Source: Clostridiaceae bacterium
Lineage (GTDB): Bacteria > Bacillota > Clostridia > Oscillospirales > Acutalibacteraceae
NCBI GenBank assembly: GCA_016303035.1
Contig: JAEDML010000055.1
Span: 1 to 8,101, forward strand
Reading direction: 5' to 3'
DNA: 8,101 bases
The notes beneath the pieces were generated by a model. It saw only the letters and a program-made list of their open reading frames with translations. It did no database searches and was not told where the DNA came from. The translations under genes were made by a program, and so were the position numbers. Every line of letters starts with the position of its first letter. Position 1 is the stretch's first letter. This document shows, in pieces, positions 1-6,114 of the stretch.

Positions 1-20
1 TGAAAACGGCAGAAATCTGT

Positions 21-1535
21 ATGCTGATTATAATTGTTTTATATCTTGCGGCAATGGTAATAATCGGCGCAGTATATTCAAAGAAAAACAAAAGCTCAGA
101 CGATTTCTTTCTGGGCGGCAGAAAATTAGGTCCGCTTGTAACGGCAATGAGCGCAGAGGCTTCGGATATGAGCTCGTGGCTGTTAATGGGTTTGCCCGGA
201 GTTGCGTTGCTGGCAGGTCTTGCAGAGGCTTCGTGGACGGCTATCGGTCTTGCAGTCGGTACATATCTTAACTGGCTTATCGTCGCAAAGCGCATACGCA
301 ACTATTCGGCCCGTTTGGGAGCGTTTACCGTGCCCGATTTCTTTTCAAAGCGCTTTAAGGACGATAAGAGCATTTTAAGCCTTGTTTCGGCGCTTATTAT
401 AATTATTTTCTTCGTTCCCTATACCGCTTCGGGCTTTTCCGCCTGCGGCAAGCTTTTCAATTCGCTTTTCGGTGTTGATTATGTAACCGCTATGATAATA
501 AGCGCCGTGGTTATCGTGCTTTACACCACGCTCGGCGGATTTTTGGCGGCTTCGGTAACCGACCTTGTTCAGAGCATTGTTATGACCGCCGCGCTTATCG
601 TAGTGCTTTTCTTCGGCATAAACTCGGCAGGCGGCTGGAGCAATGTTGTAGAAAACGCAAAAGCGCTTCCCGGTTATCTTAATCTTACAAGCACCTATAA
701 TCCCGAAACCCAAAATGCGGTAGGCTATAACGGGCTTACTATTGCGTCAACGCTCGCGTGGGGTCTCGGTTATTTCGGTATGCCGCATATTCTTTTAAGA
801 TTTATGGCTATTAAGGATTCGGGCAAGCTCAAAACCTCACGCAGAATCGCCTCGGTTTGGGTGGTAATTTCAATGACGGTCGCTATAATTATCGGTGTTG
901 TCGGCTGTGCAATGGTCGCCTGCGGCGCCGTTACGGGTCTTGATGACAGCGAGCGTATAATTATAGCAATAGCAAAGCTTATCGGTGAAAACGGGGTATT
1001 TGCCGCGCTGTTTGCAGGAATGATTCTTGCAGGTATTCTTGCGGCTACCATGTCAACCGCCGATTCACAGCTGCTTGCCGCGTCATCGAGCGCTTCGCAG
1101 AATATTATGCATGACTTTTTGAAGATTAAGGTTACGGCTAAAAAGGAAATGATTATAGCAAGGGTTACGGTCGTTGTTATTGCGGTTATAGCCGTGTTTA
1201 TGTCGCTTAATCAAAACAGCTCGGTTTTCAGGGTTGTATCCTTTGCGTGGGCGGGCTTCGGCGCCGCTTTCGGACCGGTTGTGCTCTTCTCGCTTTTCTG
1301 GAAGCGCTCAAATAAATGGGGCGCCCTTGCCGGAATGTTAACCGGAGGAGTTATGGTATTCGTATGGAAGTTTGTTATCCGCACGGCTTTCGCAGGCACC
1401 CTGCTTGATATTTACGAGCTGCTGCCGGCGTTTATACTTGCGTGCATTGCAATAGTTATAGTAAGTCTTTGCACAAAGGCTCCCGAAAAGGAAATTACCG
1501 AGGAATTTGATGAAGTCCGCGCAATGCATAACTGA
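21..1535 (+). CDS. putP: Sodium/proline symporter PutP (SSS family)
   Basis: Integral membrane protein that couples inward Na+ flow to proline uptake, for nutrition or osmoprotection. The 504 residues match the usual PutP length and hold about 13 hydrophobic segments. Family landmarks are visible: DFFLGGR (28-34), the SAEASDMSSWLLMGLPG block (44-60, where D49 aligns with the Na+-site Asp55 of E. coli PutP), WGLGYFGMPHILLRFMA (247-263), the MST motif (344-346, aligning with E. coli Ser340/Thr341 of the Na+ site), and SFAWAGFGAAFGPVVLFS (407-424). The C-terminus is hydrophilic. The reading frame stays open to the left edge and the ATG at 21 has no Shine-Dalgarno sequence, so the true start may lie at or before base 1, adding at least seven residues. 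trmB follows after 14 nt, so co-transcription is likely. The family is certain; proline as substrate is inferred from close resemblance to PutP rather than to PanF or sugar symporters. Confidence 0.93.
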   Translation: MLIIIVLYLAAMVIIGAVYSKKNKSSDDFFLGGRKLGPLVTAMSAEASDMSSWLLMGLPGVALLAGLAEASWTAIGLAVGTYLNWLIVAKRIRNYSARLGAFTVPDFFSKRFKDDKSILSLVSALIIIIFFVPYTASGFSACGKLFNSLFGVDYVTAMIISAVVIVLYTTLGGFLAASVTDLVQSIVMTAALIVVLFFGINSAGGWSNVVENAKALPGYLNLTSTYNPETQNAVGYNGLTIASTLAWGLGYFGMPHILLRFMAIKDSGKLKTSRRIASVWVVISMTVAIIIGVVGCAMVACGAVTGLDDSERIIIAIAKLIGENGVFAALFAGMILAGILAATMSTADSQLLAASSSASQNIMHDFLKIKVTAKKEMIIARVTVVVIAVIAVFMSLNQNSSVFRVVSFAWAGFGAAFGPVVLFSLFWKRSNKWGALAGMLTGGVMVFVWKFVIRTAFAGTLLDIYELLPAFILACIAIVIVSLCTKAPEKEITEEFDEVRAMHN

Positions 1536-1549
1536 TTTTCGGTGACCGT

Positions 1550-2242
1550 ATGAGAATGCGAAAAAAGAAAAACCTTGAAGCCCGTCTTGAAGCCGTAGGC
1601 GATATGCTTTTTATAAGCGATTCGCCCGACCGCAATTTTAACACGGCGGTAATCGACAAGGCTTATATAGATTTAAAGGCTTGGTTTAACAACGATAATC
1701 CGGTATTTCTTGAAATAGGATGCGGAAAGGGCAAATTTGCCTGCGAATATGCAAAAAGCCACCCCGAAATAAACCTGCTCGCGGTTGAAAAAAACTCCAA
1801 TGTTATAGTTCAGGCGTGCGAGGCGGCTAAAAACGCCGAAGTAAAAAATCTCAGGTTTATGAAGTGCGGCGCCGAATATCTTGAAAAATATTTAAAGGAA
1901 GACAGCGTTGACCGCATATTTCTTAACTTTTCCTGTCCGTTCCCCAAAAACAGCTATGCTTCTCACCGACTTACGCATAAAAATTTTCTTGAAATATATA
2001 AAAGAATAATGTCGGACGGTGCCGAAATTCACCAGAAAACCGATAATATGCATTTCTTTGAATTTTCGTTAGAGCAGTTTAGCGGCAGTGGGTTTGGGCT
2101 TAAAAATGTGTCGCTTGACCTGCACAACAGCGGGTTTGAGGGTAATATTGAAACCGAGTACGAGCATAGGTTTGCCTCGCTCGGGCAGCCCATTTACCGC
2201 CTTGAAGCCTATCTTTTAAATGCGGACGGTGAAAGTAAATGA
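1550..2242 (+). CDS. trmB: tRNA (guanine-N7)-methyltransferase TrmB
   Basis: SAM-dependent cytoplasmic enzyme that makes m7G46 in the variable loop of tRNAs. The 230 residues fit the family. The basic start MRMRKKK is typical of Firmicutes TrmB. The SAM-binding loop EIGCGKG is at 55-61, with the acidic strand end AVEK at 78-81. The signature region reads NFSCPFPK (126-133) followed by RLTHKNFL (140-147), then KTDN (163-166) and TEYEHRF (202-208). In most homologues the signature is NFsDPWPK; here the Asp is Cys129 and the Trp is Phe131, a notable change near the active site. The start at 1550 has a weak GGTGA site 4 nt upstream; Met3 at 1556 is an alternative. The gene overlaps rsmG by 4 nt (ATGA), so the two RNA methyltransferases are probably translationally coupled. 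Confidence 0.9.
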   Translation: MRMRKKKNLEARLEAVGDMLFISDSPDRNFNTAVIDKAYIDLKAWFNNDNPVFLEIGCGKGKFACEYAKSHPEINLLAVEKNSNVIVQACEAAKNAEVKNLRFMKCGAEYLEKYLKEDSVDRIFLNFSCPFPKNSYASHRLTHKNFLEIYKRIMSDGAEIHQKTDNMHFFEFSLEQFSGSGFGLKNVSLDLHNSGFEGNIETEYEHRFASLGQPIYRLEAYLLNADGESK

Positions 2243-2958
2243 CCGATTTTCACATTGAAGAAATAGTCCCGCTTTGCAGTGATTTCGGGGTGACGCTTGA
2301 CAGCCTTGCCCGTGAAAAGCTTAACCTATACGGGAATTTACTGCTCGAGTGGAACGAAAAAATAAATCTTACCGCAATAACCGAGCCGCGTGAGGTTTTG
2401 TACAAGCATTTTTATGACTGTATTCTGCTTTTAAAGAATATTAAAATTCCTCAAAATGCGCGTATTATAGATGTCGGAACAGGTGCGGGCTTTCCGGGCG
2501 CGGTGCTTAAAATCGTAAGGCCGGATATAGATGTCACTCTGCTTGACGGGCTTAACAAAAGGCTTGTATTTTTAAACGAGGTTATAGAAAAAACAGGGCT
2601 TTCGGGTATAAGAACGCTGCATCTCCGCGCCGAGGAGGGTGGCAGAAATCCCGAATACCGTGAAAAGTATGACATTGCATGCGCGAGAGCCGTGGCAAGA
2701 CTGCCGGTTTTGCTTGAATACTGCCTGCCTTTTGTAAAAAAAGGCGGCGTGTTCGTTGCAATGAAGGGACCCTCTGCCGAGGAGGAAGCAGCCGAAGCGC
2801 AAAACGCCGTAAGGCTTCTCGGCGGTGCCGAACCTGATATTATATGCGAAACATTGCCTGAAAATGACCGACGCGCCTTTATAACGGTAAAAAAAATATC
2901 GCAAACTCCGCCAAAATATCCGCGTATATCCGCAAAAATTTCAAAACAGCCGCTTTAA
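2239..2958 (+). CDS. rsmG: 16S rRNA (guanine527-N7)-methyltransferase RsmG (GidB)
   Basis: SAM-dependent methyltransferase that makes m7G527 in the 530 loop of 16S rRNA; loss of this modification is known to give low-level streptomycin resistance. The 239 residues are the usual length. The N-terminal helical part carries EWNEKINLTAI (37-47) and KHFYDC (56-61). The SAM-binding motif DVGTGAGFPG is at 78-87, followed by LLDGLNKR (101-108), ARAVARLP (149-156) and MKGP (175-178). The tail PPKYPR...KQPL is the typical RsmG ending, so the C-terminus is complete even though the last codons also form one arm of a terminator stem. A GGTGA site lies 6 nt before the ATG, and the start overlaps the trmB stop. 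noc follows, as is common in Firmicutes, but here it has its own promoter. Confidence 0.95.
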   Translation: MTDFHIEEIVPLCSDFGVTLDSLAREKLNLYGNLLLEWNEKINLTAITEPREVLYKHFYDCILLLKNIKIPQNARIIDVGTGAGFPGAVLKIVRPDIDVTLLDGLNKRLVFLNEVIEKTGLSGIRTLHLRAEEGGRNPEYREKYDIACARAVARLPVLLEYCLPFVKKGGVFVAMKGPSAEEEAAEAQNAVRLLGGAEPDIICETLPENDRRAFITVKKISQTPPKYPRISAKISKQPL

Positions 2959-2979
2959 AACGGCTGTTTTTGTATTTTT
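2943..2979 (+). terminator. Intrinsic terminator at the end of rsmG
   Basis: A perfect 10-bp stem (AAAACAGCCG at 2943-2952 with CGGCTGTTTT at 2961-2970) encloses an 8-nt loop and runs into a T-rich tail to 2979. The rsmG stop codon (2956-2958) sits in the loop, so the last rsmG codons form the left arm. It ends the putP-trmB-rsmG transcript and separates it from noc. Confidence 0.88.
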
Positions 2980-3006
2980 ACGGCGAATCTGCCCGATGTC
3001 TTTTGC

Positions 3007-3035
3007 TTTACAAAACCGAAATTTTCTGCAATAAT
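3007..3035 (+). promoter_or_regulatory. SigA-type promoter of noc (extended -10)
   Basis: The -35 is TTTACA (3007-3012) and the -10 is AATAAT (3030-3035), with a 17-nt spacer. A TG dinucleotide one base before the -10 (3027-3028) gives an extended -10. The expected start near 3042 leaves a leader of about 27 nt before the noc ATG. The promoter lies downstream of the longer open frame's first ATG at 2970, which argues for the 3069 start. Confidence 0.75.
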
Positions 3036-3068
3036 TTAATCACAGCAAGGCACATAAGGAGGCAGGTT

Positions 3069-3923
3069 ATGCACACGATTGCAGAAAAAAAGCTCTTAAT
3101 GCTTCGCCCGAGTGAAATTAAATCCGAGCGCGGGTCGCGAAAATACTTTGACCCTTATGAGCTTAAAATGCTGTCCGACAGTATTGCTTCAAGCGGTATA
3201 ATTCAGCCTATATCGGTACGCAAAAGCGACGACGGCGGTTATTATGAGCTTATAGCCGGCGAGCGGCGCCTGAGAGCCGCGTTGATGGCAGGACTTCGCA
3301 GGGTGCCGTGCATACTTCACAGGACCGACGATGAAACCGCCGCATTCTTTTCGGTAACCGAAAATCTGCAACGCAGTAATCTCGGCTTTTTCGAGGAAGC
3401 AGAGATTATTTATGATATGATAAACCGCTTCGGACTTTCACAGACCGAAACGGCGGCGAGACTCGGAATCGCTCAGTCAACCCTTTCAAATAAGCTGAGA
3501 CTGCTTCGGCTTGATGAAGCCCTAAGGGAACGCATAACCGTATGCGGTCTTACCGAGCGCCACGCAAGAGCGCTTTTGCGGTTGCCCCAAAATCAAAGGG
3601 AGGACGCGCTTGACCGCATTATTTCCGAGGATATGACCTTAAGGCAAACCGAGGATTTGATAGACGGAATGTTAAATCCGAGGACCGAAACTGACGATGC
3701 TAAAGAGATTGCCGAGGAAAACTGCGAGCCTGTCCGCAAAATCGCAATAGGCGATGTGAGACTTTTTACCAACAGCCTTTCAAAGCTTGTCTGCACACTG
3801 CAAAATGCCGGTATAAAGGCGTGCTCTCACAAGTACGAAACCGATAAGTATATAGAATACAAGGTCCGGATAAACAAAAATGTAACAGAAACCGGACAGT
3901 ACAAACAGTTAAAAATCTGTTAG
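3069..3923 (+). CDS. noc: Noc/ParB-family DNA-binding protein
   Basis: Member of the ParB CTPase-clamp family. Noc proteins bind NBS sites around the chromosome and keep the division septum off the nucleoid. 284 residues from an ATG with an excellent AAGGAGG site 7-8 nt upstream. The frame runs open to an ATG at 2970, but that lies upstream of the promoter and lacks a ribosome site. The N-terminal CTP-binding domain has SGIIQPISVR (42-51), GERRLRA (64-70) and ENLQRSNL (98-105). A helix-turn-helix covers about 123-146, and a dimerisation-type C-terminal segment covers about 225-270. Specificity positions carry Q136, K142, R147 and R164; known Noc proteins have Q, K, K, R and ParB has R, T, A, G, which favours Noc. 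B. subtilis Noc has an N-terminal amphipathic membrane helix that is not evident here. Position after rsmG is the usual one for noc. A plain ParB-like role cannot be excluded. Confidence 0.82.
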   Translation: MHTIAEKKLLMLRPSEIKSERGSRKYFDPYELKMLSDSIASSGIIQPISVRKSDDGGYYELIAGERRLRAALMAGLRRVPCILHRTDDETAAFFSVTENLQRSNLGFFEEAEIIYDMINRFGLSQTETAARLGIAQSTLSNKLRLLRLDEALRERITVCGLTERHARALLRLPQNQREDALDRIISEDMTLRQTEDLIDGMLNPRTETDDAKEIAEENCEPVRKIAIGDVRLFTNSLSKLVCTLQNAGIKACSHKYETDKYIEYKVRINKNVTETGQYKQLKIC

Positions 3924-3986
3924 CCGCGGCGCGCTTTCCCCTGCGCGTCTGCCGCTTTCCCCTGCGGCAGGCGGCTGACGGTTTTT
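3917..3986 (+). terminator. Branched (three-way) terminator-like structure after noc
   Basis: An 11-bp outer stem (3917-3927 with 3971-3981, three of the pairs G-U) encloses two side-by-side hairpins and is followed by TTTTT (3982-3986). Hairpin 1 is CGCGC/GCGCG (3930-3947). Hairpin 2 is TGCCGC/GCGGCA (3950-3969). Both have the identical 8-nt loop TTTCCCCT. The noc stop codon TAG (3921-3923) lies in the outer stem. It most likely terminates noc transcription. The tandem arms look like a local duplication or an inserted palindromic element. Confidence 0.65.
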
Positions 3987-4013
3987 AAATATCCACCATA
4001 TTCATCCCCATAC

Positions 4014-4056
4014 GCAAAGGGCCGCGGTTGTATAAGCCGCGGTTCTTTGCATTTTA
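4014..4056 (+). terminator. Long hairpin, second terminator between noc and the zinc operon
   Basis: GCAAAGGGCCGCGGTT (4014-4029) pairs with AGCCGCGGTTCTTTGC (4035-4050), a 16-bp stem with three G-U pairs and a 5-nt loop, followed by the short T-rich stretch ATTTTA. It sits just before the -35 of the next promoter. It probably acts as a back-up terminator after the branched structure at 3917-3986. The T tract is short, so strength is uncertain. Confidence 0.6.
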
Positions 4057-4060
4057 ACAC

Positions 4061-4089
4061 TTGACAACCGCGCAAAGGAATAATATAAT
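4061..4089 (+). promoter_or_regulatory. SigA promoter of the zur-znuACB operon
   Basis: A perfect consensus promoter: TTGACA (4061-4066), 17-nt spacer, TATAAT (4084-4089). The expected transcription start is near 4096, inside the palindrome at 4092-4116, so repressor binding there would block it. Confidence 0.88.
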
Positions 4090-4091
4090 TT

Positions 4092-4116
4092 GAAATTGGA
4101 ATTCATTTTCAATTTC
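4092..4116 (+). promoter_or_regulatory. Candidate Zur/Fur operator (25-nt palindrome)
   Basis: A 12-1-12 inverted repeat with 10 of 12 positions matching: GAAATTGGAATT, central C, ATTTTCAATTTC. The outer 7 bp (GAAATTG/CAATTTC) are perfect. It begins two bases after the -10 box and covers the predicted transcription start. Its size, AT-richness and symmetry fit operators of Fur-family regulators, and the first downstream gene encodes one, so autoregulation is the natural reading. The sequence does not exactly match the B. subtilis Fur or Zur consensus. Confidence 0.65.
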
Positions 4117-4127
4117 GGAGGAAGCAT

Positions 4128-4541
4128 ATGCGAACACTCGAAGGCTATAAAACCAAACAGCGCGCCGAAATAGAAGAACTGCTTAAAGAAAGCGGCGGCC
4201 GCCATTTTACGGCGGACGAGCTTTGCCTGTCTCTTACGCAAAAGGGAACCGTTATAGGAAGAACAACGGTCTACCGCTGTCTTGAAAGACTGTGCGGCGA
4301 AGGGCGGCTTCGTAAATATGTTTCGGAATCAGGCAAGAGCGCCTGTTACCAGTATATACCTGAGGACGGCGGCTGCAGTGAGCATTTTCATCTGCTGTGC
4401 ACCGACTGCGGCAGACTTATTCACATTGATTGCGACCATATGAAGGCGCTTTCCGAACACATAATGTCAGAGCACGGTTTTAAAGTAAATAATCTTAAAA
4501 CGGTGCTTTACGGGGTATGCGAAGAATGCAGAAAAAAATAA
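4128..4541 (+). CDS. zur: Fur-family metalloregulator, probably the zinc regulator Zur
   Basis: Cytoplasmic dimeric metal-sensing repressor of 137 residues, the normal Fur-family size. The N-terminal winged helix includes HFTADEL (26-32) and GRTTVYRCLERL (44-55), the usual recognition region. The dimerisation/metal domain has HFHLLCTDCGR (86-96) and IDCDHM (100-105). The structural Zn site is complete with two CxxC pairs, C91/C94 and C131/C134. Candidate sensing ligands are H86, H88, H99, C102, D103 and H104. GGAGG is 6 nt before the ATG. Fur, Zur and PerR cannot be told apart safely by sequence alone; the call Zur rests on being first in an operon with znuACB. A 25-nt palindrome over the transcription start suggests autorepression. 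The end overlaps znuA by 25 nt (16 nt if the downstream znuA start is used). Confidence 0.85.
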   Translation: MRTLEGYKTKQRAEIEELLKESGGRHFTADELCLSLTQKGTVIGRTTVYRCLERLCGEGRLRKYVSESGKSACYQYIPEDGGCSEHFHLLCTDCGRLIHIDCDHMKALSEHIMSEHGFKVNNLKTVLYGVCEECRKK

Positions 4542-5419
4542 TTCCCTTAATTTTATGCCTTGCGATTTTGCTTTGCGGCTGTGCCGCAAAAAAAGAGGAG
4601 GCTTCCGATAAATTAAATGTAGTAGTTACAATATTTCCCGAATACGATTTTGTGCGCGCCGTAGCGGGCAATAAGGTTAATTTAAAGCTGCTTATAGATC
4701 CGGGCACCGAGGTACATTCCTTTGACCCCGCGCCGTCCGACATTATTGCGGTGGAAAATTCCGACTTGTTTATTATGATAGGCGGAGAATCAGACGAATG
4801 GGCGCGAAGACTGATTTCAGGCGCGGAAAAATCCGTTCGTGTGCTTAATATGATGGACAAGGTGGATTTGCTTTACGAGGACGGCGAGAAGGAGTATGAC
4901 GAGCATATCTGGACCTCTCCGTCAAACGCCGAAAAAATGGTTGCCGCCATCTGCGACGCGCTGTGCGAGCTTGATAATGCCAATGCCGACTTTTACCGCG
5001 CCAATGCCGAAAGCTATATTTCCGAAATAGACGGCGTAAGGCGCTCAATTGAGCAGGTAACCGAAAAGGCAAAGCAAAAATTTATACTTGTAGCCGACCG
5101 TTTTCCGTTTAAGTATCTTACAAACGAGTTCGGTATAGATTATTTTGCCGCTTTCGGCGGCTGTGCCTCGAATACCGATATAAGCATAAAAACCATGAGC
5201 AGGCTTATAGCAGAATCGGAAAAACACGGCTGCGAATATGCATTCTATGTTGAAATGAGCAACAGGAATATTGCGAACGCCCTTTCGGAACAGACCGGTA
5301 TTTCACTTCTGCAGCTTCATTCGGCGCACAATGTAACGCTTGACGATTTTAAAGCCGGAAAAACCTATGTTGATATAATGAAGGACAATGCCCGAGCTTT
5401 GGAAAGGGGAATGAGTTAA
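4517..5419 (+). CDS. znuA: Zinc (metal) ABC transporter substrate-binding lipoprotein ZnuA-like
   Basis: Extracytoplasmic cluster A-I metal-binding protein that hands metal to ZnuB. 300 residues. A lipoprotein signal (basic MRRMQKK, hydrophobic core, LLCGC with the lipidated Cys at 22) anchors it to the membrane. Expected blocks are present: TEVHSFDPAPSDI (64-76, ligand H67), IMIGGESDEW (87-96) and DEHIWTSPSNAEKM (128-141, ligand H130). The third canonical His block (HDAF in relatives) reads ADRFPF here (193-198), so that ligand is missing. At the fourth position, where relatives have Asp, His268 appears. The usual His-rich loop is absent, replaced by an acidic stretch (EDGEKEYDE, 121-129). 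Metal identity (Zn versus Mn) therefore rests on the neighbouring regulator and family. A start at 4526 is an alternative, with GGGG at 4512-4515 as ribosome site. The stop overlaps the znuC start (TAATG). Confidence 0.87.
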   Translation: MRRMQKKIIPLILCLAILLCGCAAKKEEASDKLNVVVTIFPEYDFVRAVAGNKVNLKLLIDPGTEVHSFDPAPSDIIAVENSDLFIMIGGESDEWARRLISGAEKSVRVLNMMDKVDLLYEDGEKEYDEHIWTSPSNAEKMVAAICDALCELDNANADFYRANAESYISEIDGVRRSIEQVTEKAKQKFILVADRFPFKYLTNEFGIDYFAAFGGCASNTDISIKTMSRLIAESEKHGCEYAFYVEMSNRNIANALSEQTGISLLQLHSAHNVTLDDFKAGKTYVDIMKDNARALERGMS

Positions 5420-6114
5420 TGAGTCTTTTAGAAGTGAAAAATCTTACCGTTTCATTTGAAGGACGAACCGTTTTTAAGGATTTAAGCTTTAATGTCGAAA
5501 AGGGAGATTACCTTTGCATACTCGGAGAGAACGGCTCGGGTAAGACCACGCTTATGCGGTGCATACTCGGCTACCCCGTAAAGCACGAGGGAATTATAAA
5601 CTATAACGGTTTCAGCCGCAGGGAGATAGGCTGGCTGCCGCAAAGGTCGGAAAGCAAAACCGACTTTCCGGCAAGCGTGGGCGAGGTAGTAATGTCAGGC
5701 TTTGCGGGAAGAAACCGCACAGGGCTTTTTTACTCATCTGCGCAGAAAAGGCAGGCGCGCGCAAATATGGAGCTTATGGAGATATCCGAGCTTAAAAACC
5801 GCTCCTTTAAAGAGCTTTCGGGCGGTCAGCAGCAGCGTGTACTGCTTTGCAGAGCGCTTTGCGCGGCGGACAGCATTTTACTTTTGGACGAGCCTGTAAC
5901 AGGGCTTGACGCGGCGGCGCAGAATGAACTTTACGAGCTTATAAAAAAGCTTAATAAGAGCGGAATGACGGTAATTATGATTACCCACGATGTCGCACGC
6001 TCGGTAAAAGTCGGCGGTAAGGTGCTTCATATGTCGGACGACGGATATTATTTCGGCACAGCTGAGGACTATGTTAATACAGATTTTTATAAGAATATTT
6101 CGGAGGTGCGGTGA
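5419..6114 (+). CDS. znuC: Zinc ABC transporter ATP-binding protein ZnuC
   Basis: ATPase subunit that drives metal import through ZnuB, at the inner face of the membrane. 231 residues, normal for the family, with all motifs intact: Walker A GENGSGKTT (36-44), Q-loop LPQR (73-76), signature LSGGQQQR (133-140), Walker B ILLLDEP (153-159), D-loop GLDA (162-165) and the switch His190 in ITHD. The region PASVGEVVMSGF (84-95) between Q-loop and signature is typical of metal-type (MntB/ZnuC) ATPases. AAGGGGA lies 8 nt upstream of the ATG, which overlaps the znuA stop by one base. The end overlaps the znuB start (TGATG), so the three transporter genes are probably translationally coupled. Confidence 0.93.
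   Translation: MSLLEVKNLTVSFEGRTVFKDLSFNVEKGDYLCILGENGSGKTTLMRCILGYPVKHEGIINYNGFSRREIGWLPQRSESKTDFPASVGEVVMSGFAGRNRTGLFYSSAQKRQARANMELMEISELKNRSFKELSGGQQQRVLLCRALCAADSILLLDEPVTGLDAAAQNELYELIKKLNKSGMTVIMITHDVARSVKVGGKVLHMSDDGYYFGTAEDYVNTDFYKNISEVR

Noticed and set aside
2572..2904. Minus-strand open frame of 110 codons over rsmG
   Set aside because: It is antisense to a well-conserved gene, has no recognisable protein features and no suitable promoter or ribosome site.
2970..3068. N-terminal extension of noc by 33 residues from the ATG at 2970
   Set aside because: It lies in the rsmG terminator and upstream of the predicted noc promoter, has no ribosome site, and the encoded residues look unlike any ParB/Noc start. 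The ATG at 3069 has AAGGAGG.
3935..3963. Two TTTCCCCT copies as Noc binding half-sites near noc
   Set aside because: NBS is a palindrome centred on CCCGGG. These copies lack the second half and sit as loops of GC-rich hairpins, so a structural explanation is better. No full NBS or parS site was seen in the window.
4495..4860. Minus-strand open frame of 121 codons across the zur-znuA junction
   Set aside because: It is a shadow of two well-supported overlapping genes; its composition follows the reverse complement of their codons.
5702..5899. Plus-strand frame of 65 codons inside znuC
   Set aside because: It is an alternative frame within an intact ABC ATPase gene with all motifs present; no ribosome site.
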